The translations under genes were made by a program, and so were the position numbers. A stretch of 64,000 nucleotides of DNA from Spirodela intermedia (Eukaryota > Streptophyta > Magnoliopsida > Alismatales > Araceae). The notes beneath the pieces were generated by a model. It saw only the letters and a program-made list of their open reading frames with translations. It was not told the DNA's origin and did not search any database. The stretch's first letter is position 1. Each line of letters begins with the position of its first letter. Location of the stretch: the NCBI GenBank assembly GCA_902729315.2, contig LR746269.1, positions 7,290,231-7,354,230 on the forward strand. The letters run 5' to 3'. This document shows, piece after piece, positions 22,651-33,960 of the stretch.

Positions 22651-24979
22651 TCTGTCATAAGTATTATTTACTTTCCTCAAGTCATTTCATGTATCTAATT
22701 GATCATAACTTGAGCATGTGCTTTAAAAAGTCTTTATAATTTTTATATCAATTTTATCATATTATAATTTATGGGTTATTTATCATCAAGAGTTGGCAAT
22801 ACAAGTCTGATCACATTACATATAGTTTTTTGAATTTAGTGAGGAAGAGTCATTTATGAAAGAAAGTGAAAATCATTTTGAATTTACTATCCCATATTTT
22901 TTAGGATTATTCCTTTATTACAAATGGTCACACATTCATAATCACATGAATAACTTTGTAGAAATGAGCGCATGAGTATTGTAAAGAAATATGCTCACTA
23001 GCAAACTATTTTAGTGGACTTTGTTGCATGGTTAGGATAAACAAAATGTGTATAGACCAAGAACAATGTCCAAGCTGTAAGAATATGTTAAAGAAGTTAT
23101 TGGGCAACCAAACTGAAAAGTTAAATTTTCAAAAATAAATGCCAAGGAATGCTTAATGGCCCAATTGGAGGATCAATTTTGGATTTGTAACCTAGACCAT
23201 GCCCAAGTCAAATTGACCAACCTAAACTCCATTAATCACATATATTCAACCAGCCTAATATCTGTAGTTAACAATGCTTCCCATATTTGTTTGATTAGAA
23301 AGCAATTCCTACATGTTTTGGGTGAATCAGTTCAAACTATTTCTGCAATACAAGTCTCATGATTTTTACGTGTTAGGAGAAAGCTAAGCAGGTAGGAATC
23401 CTAGTTTCTCACCAAAAAGAGGATCAAGATAGAGAGTACTAATCCTTGGTGCTTCTCCCCTTGATTTTGTTATTATTTTCAGGCCATCATCTTCTACATC
23501 TTGGAAGGAAGATCTTGTAAGTGCATAACTATATAATAGACTTCAATTGTCAAGTGCATAATAAAATCTCAAGGGTTTCATTGTAAGTGCATAACTTCTG
23601 CCTACCCATTCACCATAGACTTCAATTTAACATCCTTTTCCTTTATATAGTAAGCCCAATATTTTAGGTTTAAGACCACCAATTGGTTGGGTTGAAGCTT
23701 GTATTAGAGTTGGGCTTCATTGAACTTGATGATTGAACCTCCAAGGGGGTCAAACCTTAGTCACATCCATGATGAATAAAATAATGGTAATCCAATCCTC
23801 CTAACCTGAGTGCTTGCATACTAATAAATACTATCCTGGACAAGATTTTGGTGTTGACTTTCAATTTCATCATTGTGAGGACGAGGGGTTTGACCAGATT
23901 TACTAGTGGGCTGGCATCCATATGAAATATACTTGGGTTATTTATGATGGTAAATCTTGTTAATTATATTAGCAATACCCCTTTCCATTGTTATTTTTCC
24001 ATTAAAAAAGATTAACTTTAAATTGAACAAATAGTTAGTAGAACTATACAATTATCGTTTGTTAGAAGGAGAGATGGTTGACATCTCCCTTGACAGGGAT
24101 GGGAACAGCTTCGAGCTTTCCCTGTGAACACATTAAGGCTACCCACTTCGGTGGATCTACCCAATTTTATTTTATTTTATTTTTTAAAAGTGAGGGTATT
24201 AACTAGAATGAATTAGTCCACCTTGAAGAGATGAGATGGGAAGTGCAAAGATTTTGGCTGAACCAAATATCGTCATCCCAAATATTAAATTTAATATCAA
24301 TAGATGCCCTTCAATAAAAATATATTTACATCTATGAAATATCTTTTAAAATTCATATCAATTCATAACCGTTAGCCGGACGCCGCCTAACTCGTCACGT
24401 CGTTTGGGCTCAGTCGCTGGGTTCAGTTGGGCGTCAAATTGATTGACGAAGATATCTGAACCGCGATAATAAATCCGGAGTTGACTTAAATAAAAGAATA
24501 ATCTTTTGCTGATCTGTAAACCACCTGCGCCATGATGCGCTGCGCCACCCCGCTTCCCTCCGCCGCCGCTTGCCGCAGGTCTTGCAGGATGCTCGCTCTT
24601 CTTTCCGACGTTGACCCACATAGAGGGGTCCCTTCTCCTTCTGGGTAGGTGGGTTTCCATGGCGGCCCGAGGAAAGTGGAGAAGAGGAGGAGAGTGGGGG
24701 AAATATGAAAAGTCAACCGCAGTCTCGGAGGAACAGAATCCCCCACACCCACCACCCACGTCGTCCGCTGTCTTCTTTTTCGCTTTCTCTCTCTATCCCT
24801 TCTTTCTCTCTCTCACTCTATCTCCCATAAGGCGGGGATGTCGAAAAATGCCGCCTTTCGGGCTGTGCGTCTAGAAGCACATGGCTTCATAACCCTCCTG
24901 CTGGGCAGACGGGGCGGGGGAGGGGGGTTCTTTGCTTTCGATTTGGAGAGGTCCCCTCCGGGGGAGGAGAGCAGGGGAG

Positions 24980-27555
24980 ATGCAGAGACAGAGGAGCTTC
25001 TCCATCAGGCCCACAGGGTTGCTCTTCTTTTTCGCTGTGAGCTCTTCTCTGGTGATCCTCCTCCTCTTCTCCGTGTGGGCCTTCTCCTACCCCAGCCCTC
25101 AGGAGGCCCACCTCCTCTTCAGCTCCGGGCTCTTAGCTCTGGGAGTACGAAGCTTCTCCCCCTCTGATCAGAGCCCCTCCGGCATTTCTAAGCAGACCCA
25201 TCTGGTTGAAGCCGCGGCCCAGGGGAATGATTCCGCCATTTTCGGAGATGTCCGCTCGAGCGAAACCCTGGGTTCTTCCATTAAAGCTTCCTTTGCTCCT
25301 CCCTGGAAGAGGAAAGACCTCGACCTGGCCGACCCCCACCTCAATGCAAATGCAGCAGCAGCCGCTTCCTATCGTGGAGAAGATGACGACGTATCCGGAG
25401 ATGGAAACTCGATCAGAGGCCTTGGCAACGATTCAGCTTCTCTGGTGAGGAAGATCCATGGAGGCTCCTGCGATCTCTCCAGCGGAGAGTGGGTTCTCGA
25501 CGATTCCTATCCCCTCTACACCAACCGCTCCTGTCGCTTCATAGATGAAGGCTTCAACTGCCAGGCTAATGGAAGATTAGACAAGCATTACATGAACTGG
25601 AGATGGCGTCCCCATGGCTGTGACATCCCAAGGTCTCCCCCACCCTCCTCTCTCTCTCTCTCTCTCCTCTGATTTGTGTGCGTGTTTCTCTGTGTTCTGG
25701 TTTTTCCTCTGCAAGTCATTTGGGGAGAAATCTCTGACGAGCTTGGTGGGACGGGGTGGGAATGATTGCAGGTTTGATGCTTCAAAGATGCTGGCGGCGA
25801 TCAAAGGGAAGAGGTTGGTGTTTGTTGGTGATTCCATTAACAGGAACCAGTGGGAGTCGATGCTCTGCCTGCTGAGCAGCGGGTTGAATCCGAACAGCGT
25901 CTACGAAGCCCGTGGCCGCAAGATAACCAAGGAGAAGGGAATCTACAACTTCAAGTTTGTGGTATAATCCTGAATCTCTCTCTCTCTACCCCCGCGTCTC
26001 TCTCTCTCTCTCTCTAGATATCTATGTATAGTCTCTTTGATGGGAGTTTGAGAATTAGGGAATGGTTTTTGTGGATCCTGCAGGATTACAAGTGCAGTGT
26101 CGAGTACTACGTGACCCATTTCCTGGTTCGCGAGGGGAGGGCGAGAGTGGGGACGAAGAGGAAGGTGACTCTGAGGCTGGACGCCATGGACAGGAGCTCA
26201 GCCAGATGGAGAGGGGCTGATGTTCTCGTCTTCAACACGGCTCATTGGTGGTCTCATCACAAGACGAAGGCAGGGTGAGTCGGTGGTTTCTCTCTTGCTT
26301 CCCATTTTCATTTAAGATCCCAGCTTTAATAATTAATCGACCCAATTCAGATTTGGGTAGATTGTGTTCTTGCTAATCTCCCCCCAAGAGAAAGTGGATC
26401 CTTTTTTTCCCCCTGATCATCATCTAATTATTTAAATTTGGTCTCAATTACTTGTTCTCTGCCAGAACGATGCCGAATAAATGCATGAAATTTAATTATT
26501 TTCTTGGTGGATCAGATTCCGCCCCCTTCTTTCCCCCCATTTGTCAATTATCACTAAATCAAGTGAAGTTTAGCATTCTATTGGTCGATTTCATTGCCCA
26601 TCCCCCTTAAAACCAACATCATCATCATCATCATCATCATCATGAAATTATGGTAACTCGGTGGAGTTAATTCCATAAGAATGCTATGTCTGGGATTATA
26701 TAATATCTCTGGATTGAATAACCTTCGATTTTTTTAAGAATTAATGCCGGATATGACCCAGATTTGGTTTTATTTTTTTAATTTTAATTTTATTTTTATA
26801 ATGCACATGAAGAACGTTGATTGCAGTTGGATAGAACCCTAGAACGAACTGAGCTTGGGAAATCTGAAAATCAAGCTTAGATCAGAAAAAGAATATCATC
26901 ATCTACGTTGTATGAATTTGTTTGCTTTCTCCCACTAGGGTCAACTACTTCCAGGAGGGGGACCAAGTTCATCCTCACCTCGACGCTGCCGCCGCCTTCC
27001 GGAAGGCTCTGATGACCTGGGCAGCATGGATCGACAGGAACGTTGACCCAGGCAAGACCCGAGTCTTCTTCAGAACCTCCTCCCCCTCCCACTTCAGGTA
27101 CTACTTTCTCTCATCTTCCTTCCCCTACCATGGCTCAGTCGGGTCAGAAGAACCCAATTGAGAAAGCTTGCTCCTTTCTGTGCTTCCATGGCAGTGGCGG
27201 TGAGTGGAACTTCGGCGGCCACTGCCGGGAGAGCACCTGGCCCCTAGGCGGCCCACCGGCGGGCAGCAGTGGCGGCGATGGCGGCTCCCCGATGAACAGA
27301 ATTGTGGGGGAGATTGTGAAGAAGATGAGGACCCCGGTGACCTTGCTGGATATCACCGGATTGTCTGGGTTGAGGGTCGACGGCCACCCATCGATCTACG
27401 GGCGGCGCCGCCAAGGCGGCGGCGTCCAAGACTGCAGCCACTGGTGCCTGCCGGGGGTCCCAGACACCTGGAACGAGCTGCTGTTCTACCACCTGGTGGC
27501 CGGACAGGGGACCACCGCCTCTGCATATATAGGAACATCTTCTGCGGAATCTTAG
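24980..27555 (+). CDS. Trichome birefringence-like (TBL) polysaccharide O-acetyltransferase
   Basis: Five exons (24980-25632, 25772-25961, 26084-26274, 26939-27097, 27195-27555), all GT-AG and in phase, encode 517 residues. It is a type II Golgi membrane protein with a short cytosolic tail ([13 protein letters not shown]) and an anchor at about residues 14-35. A variable Ser/Asp-rich stem and the TBL domain follow ([20 protein letters not shown]...[15 protein letters not shown]). The PC-esterase domain has the GDS motif ([16 protein letters not shown], Ser239) and the DxxH motif ([18 protein letters not shown], Asp477/His480), so the catalytic residues are intact. TBL/PMR5 proteins (DUF231) O-acetylate xylan, mannan, xyloglucan or pectin. 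The substrate cannot be assigned by eye. The start is the first ATG of the frame with a good anchor. Part of exon 1 is duplicated in broken form at 55205-55372. Confidence 0.93.
25976..26015. repeat. CT tract near the start of TBL intron 2
   Basis: CTCTCTCTCTCT tracts follow the exon 2 donor (25962). A similar tract at about 25649-25668 follows the exon 1 donor. An ATC triplet repeat of about 27 bp lies at 26617-26643 in intron 3. Confidence 0.85.
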
Positions 27556-27975
27556 GGGTCAAATTTGGGGATTATACGAATTAATTTGCTGGATATAATC
27601 AATTAGTTTCTGATTTTTCTGCCACGTGGACTGTGGAGACGCAGCCATGTAGGCAAGCGATTGAAATTCCCGAACAATGGCTGAGATGAGGACGCGAGTT
27701 TGCCAACTCATCAAGCCAATGGGGGTCTTCCACGTGGGAAGCGCGAGTGACGCAGACAACACTGCGGGAAAGCCAGGTCATCCAGGACGGTGCTGACCTG
27801 GTTCCGACGCATTGAAACGCCCCGTGTCTGCTTACGAGTGCGTTTTCGTCGGAAACTTGTGGCCAGCTGAGCCTCATGAATAGTCGCACGGATGAAACGG
27901 TGCGTAGCAATTCGTATTCTGAATAAAACCGATTCTCTCCTTCGGCGAAATTTCTTGGTCATTCTTTTCCTCCCC

Positions 27976-27983
27976 TATAAATA
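27976..27983 (+). promoter_or_regulatory. TATA box of the UBC32-like gene
   Basis: TATAAATA in CCCCTATAAATACTG, 158 bp upstream of the ATG at 28141, a normal distance for a short leader. The preceding ~400 bp after the TBL gene contain no other coding signal. Confidence 0.6.
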
Positions 27984-28140
27984 CTGTTTCAATACTGGCT
28001 TAAATGAGGACTGCGGCTGTCCCCTCTTATTTGTCTCCGCCCACCATCTCGGTCTGCCCATCTCTCGCAATTGTGCGAACGGTGGAGGGATCGTAGGCGG
28101 AGTGAATCGGGAAGGGGAGGGGTCCGCGGCGGCAGCTGCG

Positions 28141-30692
28141 ATGGCGGAAGAGAAGTACAACCTGAAGAACCCGGCAGTAAAGCGGATCCTGCAGGAGGTC
28201 AAGGAGATGCAGGCCAACCCTTCCGATGATTTCATGAGCCTCCCCCTCGAGGTGATATGCGTCTGTAGGTCTGTTTCTTTAGGATTTTCATTGATTTGCG
28301 GGGGGCGGTAAAGACGGTGATGGTGGGGGATGGCTAGGTCGGTGATTACCATGCTTGAGGGCTCCGTTGGTGGAATTTGGCTAAACGTATGGATTGTTGA
28401 GATTTTTGTGACCTAGATCTGTTGAATTGCATGGATTCCTCATTTTTTGAGCGAATGGAGGATTAGGACGTGCTGCCCTTTTCGGGAGTCTACTATCAAG
28501 CAAATTTATGTGCAGATCGTTTTATTCTTCGTTTTATTTTTTAATATTTATATTTGGTATGAAGATAGATGCTTAGAAAATGCGCTCGAAGCTGAATTTT
28601 TATCGTGATATTTTTACAATTAGTCTCATATATTTGCCGCATGCACGAAAGTTTCGAAGCTCTGATAGTGCAACTTGTTTGATTGCTCTAGCGAGAATCT
28701 ACTTCTCATCTATTAATTCGATTATTGACGCCCTCTTTTTATCAGGAAAATATATTCGAATGGCAATTTGCAATTCGGGGACCTCGCGATTCGGAGTTTG
28801 AGGGGGGAATCTATCACGGAAGAATTCAGTTACCTGCAGAGTACCCATTTAAGCCGCCTTCTTTCATGTTGCTAACCGTAAGGATACTTCTTCCATTTAC
28901 TCCGTCTATCTGATAATTTTTCAGTCATTTACCATCATCTGTATCTTTACCTCAACGGTTGTGCTGATTTTTTTCACTTTTTCTTCAGCCAAATGGTCGT
29001 TTTGAGACACAGACCAAGATTTGCCTTAGCATTTCCAATCATCACCCTGAACACTGGCAGCCATCATGGAGTGGTACGCTCTTAATTATTTCTCACCATT
29101 GCTCAATGCATTGAGAAACTTCGCCAGCATTCCGTTTTTACTTTTTTTTCGAATAATTATTTATATCTAATTCTAATATGATGTGGCTTTTAACCTTTTC
29201 TGTGAATCCTTCCACATAGCTGGAGGTTTCAGAAATACTAAAATAAGAATTGTTTGTGTTTATGTCATGGTGGAACCTTTGTGTCACTTGATCTAATTAC
29301 TTGGATGGCCACTAGCCTCTTCGACATCTGTAGTACAAGATTCTGGTGATAGATTATTCTTTCATACTGTACTTTTACTGGTGATTAGAAGAAAATATGT
29401 TTTCACTTTGGGTAAGCAATGCACATTTCATGTGATGGCCTTATCTATCCATTCTCCTAAGTTGTTGTCCTTGTCCCTCTTTCCCTTAATCCAACAGTTC
29501 CTTGTATCATATTTGTTTCGTGGACACACCTTAATATCATAGTCTATTTTATATCTATCGACTTGTAATGTGATCTTTCAATAATTCCTCCAGCAAGACA
29601 TGCTGTTCCATTTTAAGTCTTGTAGCACGTTTTCGAGCTGATATGTGAGAGCATGTATTTATGTACACAGATCATATGCAAATGTTCATTTTTTGAAGTG
29701 ATCTATTTATTGTGTGATTTGATGAATTTAGTGCATTTTCTTCACTAACTGCCATCTAACTGCATTTTTTTATGGAATATTTTTGATGTTTTTACATTGC
29801 TGAGGAGTCTTAACATAAATTGAAAGTTATACATACACGTGTCCTGTGTCCAATCTTGATTGTGAATAGTCATCATGTTCTTAAGATTCATAAAGACTCT
29901 TTTGTGTGCTTTTACAGAGGTTAGTACTATATGCTCATTTGGCTGTGTCATCCTTTCTTTAAAGCATTGACATCCTTCTTCTCCCCTCTCTACTCTTTCC
30001 TTCAGTCCGTACTGCCCTGGTAGCCTTGATTGCATTCATGCCCACGAACCCAGATGGGGCGCTTGGCTCCCTGGATTACAAGAAGGAGGAACGGCGAGCC
30101 CTTGCCATAAAGTCACGTGGAGGAGCTCCGAGATATGGAACACCCGAACGGCAAAGGTTGATTGACGAGGTGCGTCTTCAGACACCCCCCTTTTTCCTGG
30201 CATATTCTTAAATAGTGGCGAGGCGCTGTGGCTTTAATTCATTACTTCCTTCTTCATGTGCAGATTCATGAATACATGCTAAACAAGTCTCCCCCCGTCC
30301 CCACACCGGTCTCTGCGCCTGCACTCGATCAGCAGCCCATCCAGAGGCATGAGGAAGAAGCCCCGGCTGATCCTCCCGCCGCCGAAGTCGTGGCGGCTGC
30401 CGGTGAGACCACCGCAAACAACGCCCAGCCCGAACAGAGGATCGTCGAGGAAGTGCGGGAAGTCCGGGTGAACGCCGGTGCCGGCCGTGTGAGGGTAAGC
30501 TTCTCTGCAGGGGTGAGGTTCAAGAGGAGGGTGGCGGCCAACGCCGACCCTGCCGCCACAGCGCCGAAGCCCGTCGTCGACGAGCGGTGGTTCACCTACG
30601 CCGCCGTCGGCCTGACGATCGCCATCGTGGCTCTGCTCATGAAGAAATTCCTCAAGGTGAATGGCCTCGCCGGGTACCCGGAGAGTTTGTAA
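28141..30692 (+). CDS. UBC32: Ubiquitin-conjugating enzyme E2, UBC32-type (UBE2J family)
   Basis: Five exons (28141-28251, 28746-28877, 28989-29073, 30006-30169, 30264-30692), all GT-AG and in phase, encode 306 residues. The UBC fold spans about residues 1-150 (MAEEKYNLKNPAVKRILQEV, ENIFEWQFAIRGPRDSEFEG, YPFKPPSFMLLTPNGRFE). The active-site Cys93 lies in TKICLSISNHHPEHWQPSWS. As in the UBE2J/UBC6 group, TPN replaces the usual HPN. A long variable Ala/Pro/Glu-rich linker leads to a C-terminal tail anchor (about residues 273-290, WFTYAAVGLTIAIVALLMKK), placing the enzyme on the cytosolic face of the ER. Arabidopsis UBC32 works in ER-associated degradation and stress and brassinosteroid responses; that role is carried over from the family. 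All catalytic features are intact. Confidence 0.95.
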
Positions 30693-30861
30693 GGTCCTGC
30701 GCGGGGGAGGTTCCTTCTGGCTACTGTGATAGTCTGCTATATATAATAGTAAAGGGGTGTCTGTTTTAGGTGACAGGAGATGCATCCATTTACTGTATGT
30801 TTCCGACGACATTGAGCTCTAAATTGAAGTGTTTAAAAGCAGGAACCCACCCTGCTAGTCT

Positions 30862-30895
<34 letters not shown>

Positions 30896-31522
30896 TCTAA
30901 ATGAAGAGACTGAAGGTAGATGAACAAGAAGAAGAATGAAGGAGAAAAGGGGTTGACCTAGGGACAGGGCTGGCGACGAGGAAGGGGGGTCCTAAAGCCC
31001 GCCGCGCCGCCAGTAACTCGGCGGATCTCCGTGGTGGAGGGCTTGCATGCCCCCTGACGGGAACTTGTAAAAAGAGAGGATAAAGTGGGCACCAGGAGAT
31101 GTGACCCGACTTTCTCTCTCATCTCCAAAGAACCGCTTTTTCCATTATAAATTCCGCAGGAAGACGTATAGTCGAAGATGGAGCGAGAAAGAGATAGATA
31201 GATAGAGAGATAGAGGGGGGAGAGAGAGAGAGAGTTCAGAAAACCACAAACGATGAATTCAGCAGAGAAGGAAGAAAAAACAAGCTCAGTTCTTCAAATC
31301 TCGGAGGAGTTTGAACAGATCATGGAGCAGAACAACAGAAGATACACCAGATAGAGCACGCCCGAAAAGCTTCGAGGGCTGCCCGCGTCATTCTTCCACA
31401 AAAAGAAGCAAGCAGCAGAACTCAGTATTTACCAGGCACACATTGCACATATTTCTCAAGCTCAGGAATCTTATTATAGAAAATTCATGATTCTGAATCG
31501 AGCTCATCGAGAACTGCAGACT
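30693..31522. other. Intergenic region between convergent genes
   Basis: Holds the 3' ends of the UBC32-like (+) and USP (-) genes, a CT tract at about 30861-30898 and a GA tract at about 31196-31233. A short plus-strand ORF at 31253-31354 (33 residues, MNSAEKEEKTSSVLQISEEF...) follows a TATA-like TTATAAATT at about 31146. Its frame stays open past one TAG to 31708, but it has no recognisable homology and the distal part is antisense to USP, so it is not called a gene. Confidence 0.45.
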
Positions 31523-32666
31523 CTACCCTTCATGAGCGTGCTTCACGACGGTGACAGGGCAGGTGGCGTTGCTCACAACATGGTTACTGACACTTCCCAT
31601 TATTACGCTGCATGGGGGAAGCAAAGGAAAGCAAAAATGGTGAGATCTGCAAGAGCTACCCTCCTTCGGGGTCGATGCAGTGGAAGAACGATCCATGTGA
31701 GAAAATGAAGGGTCCAGACTTTACCGCTTGAGCTTGCTGAGCCCTCTGTTCCCTATGATGAGGCAGCTAAGAGGGATGTTGTCGATGGCTTCCAGGATCT
31801 TCTCCCGCGGATCTCCCCAGTATGTCTTCACCACGATCACAACCTGATAAACGGAATCAGAGGGTGGAATTTATGAAGCCCGATCATGGTTCTTCCTCTG
31901 GGGGCGAGAAGAAGAGCCATTGATTACCTCTTTCTGCTTCGCCAAGGTGTTGAGAAGGTCCAAGGTTTCGGGATCGTGCTTGATTCCATACTTCTTCGAA
32001 ATCGCCGCGTCGGAGAACTCCGAGAGAGGGATAAACGCTGCGAAAGAACAAGCCAGGCAGGGTTAATAATTCGTGGAATTGGCTGTTTGAATCTATCCCA
32101 CCCTTTCTCGTATCGTTCTTCGTCTGAAGAACAAGATGAATTCCATATGATTTAGGTCAGCCATATGGTTCCTCCGCGATGTCTCCAGCAAGGAGAAGGT
32201 GGAGGAGTTAGCGGACCAAGCATCCGTCCGAAGAAAGAAAGTAGAACTCACGAATCATGAATCACGATCGAAGAATCGGCGATGGAAATACAGATCTTAA
32301 GAAAATTAATAATGAGGGGAAATAGGGAATTCGAAATGGGAAAGGGTGCCGCATGAACTGATCAGGGATCGGGGGAGAGAAAAGCAGCGGAACAGCGGCG
32401 ATGATTTCCAGGATCGTGGCGATTGGGAGAGGGAGAGAGACAGATCGGGAGGATTTTGGGGAAAGGATGGTCCAGGGACACTCACGCGAGCCTGTGGCCT
32501 CCCATAGCTGGGTCTCACCCCCCTCGTACTGGCCCTCCTTCTGCACGTTGACGAGGATGAGATGGTCGCCGTCCCTCACGACGTTGTCCACCGCCCATTT
32601 CAGCGCCTCCTTGCTGCACGGCGAGAAGTCCACCGCCACGCCCACCCTCCTGTCCGCCAACGCCAT
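31523..32666 (-). CDS. Universal stress protein A-like (USP) protein
   Basis: Four exons on the minus strand (32666-32486, 32037-31928, 31843-31725, 31607-31523), all GT-AG and in phase, encode 164 residues. The protein is a single UspA domain: MALADRRVGVAVDFSPCSKE at the first strand, AVDNVVRDGDHLILVNV, then EFSDAAISKKYGIKHDPETL, VVIVVKTYWGDPREKILEAI and SCLIIGNRGL. The nucleotide-binding signature G-2x-G-9x-G(S/T) is complete (G128, G131, G141-S142), so it should be an ATP-binding, MJ0577-like USP. Plant members are small cytosolic proteins induced by hypoxia, drought or other stress; no specific role is assigned. The ATG at 32666 is chosen; a GTG just before it is not a plant start. The exon 1/2 junction restores the family's TGSP segment. 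Confidence 0.92.
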
Positions 32667-33017
32667 CACCCAAGCTCCTCTCTCTTTCTCTCTCTCGCTC
32701 TATTATCCTCCGGTTACCGCCGCCTGCACCCACCAGTCAGAACGTCGCCGATGGCAAGGAAGAAAGTGATTCTCTAGTGACGGGGGGGCGGAATCTGGAT
32801 ATGGTCAACGTCGTAAGAATGGGCCTCACCTGATAAAGGGCTTTAATGTCATTTCACATCGCGACATCGGCCAATTTTTTCGAGCCGGGCCTGATGACTT
32901 CATAGAGTAAATTCGGGCTTTTCCTGCCCAGTCTCTTAATTGAAAGAGTCGGGCCCGCAAGTACTGAAACTACAGTTTTATTTGCCCGGCCCGCCGGCGC
33001 GTCCATTACACCTGTCA
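32667..33017. other. USP promoter side, no gene
   Basis: Short spacer between the USP start and the first CYP94 repeat unit. It has a CT-rich USP leader and scattered GGGCC/GGCCC motifs. No coding frame is supported. Confidence 0.5.
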
Positions 33018-33275
33018 ACCGAAAATACCCTCTGTCTTCCATGTAGTAACGTCGTTTTCGCTGGTGCCAGGTGTACGGCGATGCGAGGCCCTCACGTGGA
33101 TTCCATATGTTCGCAAGATCTCGCCGTCCGTGTCGGGTCGATTGGACGGTGGAGGGATCCTGTCCGTCGAACGAAAATCGGATAACTACGACCCCCCAAT
33201 TTAATATATATATTTCCCAGCGGTGACGCGCGCTTTAATTTATTTAAGTAAATTATCGCGCCGATGGACAAAAAT

Positions 33276-33370
33276 CCAATGGGCCTCGCTCGGGCCGCTT
33301 CACGGACTCAGAAAAAGGCCCAAAAAAGATGACAAACTCTGGGCCCGGTCCAGGCCCGATGTTGACCGGC
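33276..33370 (+). promoter_or_regulatory. Conserved GGGCC-rich block with W-box, CYP94 copy 1
   Basis: About 600 bp upstream of the ATG, a block with several GGGCC/GGCCC motifs ends in GTTGACCGG (W-box core TTGACC at 33362-33367). The same block occurs at 38300-38394 before copy 2 and, more diverged and without the W-box, at 55424-55514 before copy 3. Retention suggests but does not prove regulatory use. Confidence 0.4.
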
Positions 33371-33876
33371 TCCTTAATCTGGCATATCCTCTGTAACTGC
33401 CACAAAATTCTACCCTACGACTAATCTGAGGAGAAAACTGGGATCGTCACACGACACTGAGCACGCCTGACGTTTGTTCAACCTGTTTGTCTCTTTTGCT
33501 GAGGACTATTGACTTATGGACTCAGACACTCACTAAAGTCTCGTCACGTGGTAGACGAAACGAGCAAGCAGGGGTTGACAATTAGTACATTCAAATTACT
33601 TTTGCGGCCCAAATGTGAAATGCTGAAAAATTACTTTCTGGGTATATAGTAAAAAAATATTGATGTACTAATTAGGTGTTGGGAAGATTTATTCACTGGT
33701 AAATTAGTAAAAAAATGGGGGTTATGTAACATAATAATAATAATAATAAAATTCTGGTGTGGACTGTTACGGTTTCTCATGAGCAAAAATTCTTGACAAA
33801 AAAATTAAATAATTTTGCTAAAATTGAACTTTCGTGTTCAACTGGAAGACACTCGTATGTTCAACACTCATTTTTC

Positions 33877-33885
33877 TATAAAAAA
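33877..33885 (+). promoter_or_regulatory. TATA box of CYP94 copy 1
   Basis: TATAAAAAA, 76 bp before the ATG at 33961. It matches the element of copy 2 exactly. Confidence 0.6.
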
Positions 33886-33960
33886 CGACGGGCTTCGCCT
33901 GAGCCTGTTCACCTCTCCTTCCTCTTCCCACCCCCCCACCTACGTACAGTCGCTGGCAGC

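Larger units (their letters stand above)
15691..24350. other. Long AT-rich gene desert
   Basis: No gene could be supported over about 8.7 kb. Frames are short and stop-riddled on both strands. The region contains degenerate short-period repeats (20.2-20.6 and 21.9-22.6 kb), one clear inverted repeat (20861-20951), and sequence duplicated in diverged form near 52-55 kb. Old unrecognised transposon sequence is the likely main component. Confidence 0.55.

Noticed and set aside
24358-24759. 133-codon minus-strand frame and an overlapping 89-codon frame before TBL
   Set aside because: Two overlapping frames of low complexity in the GC-rich TBL promoter; no family, no splice support.
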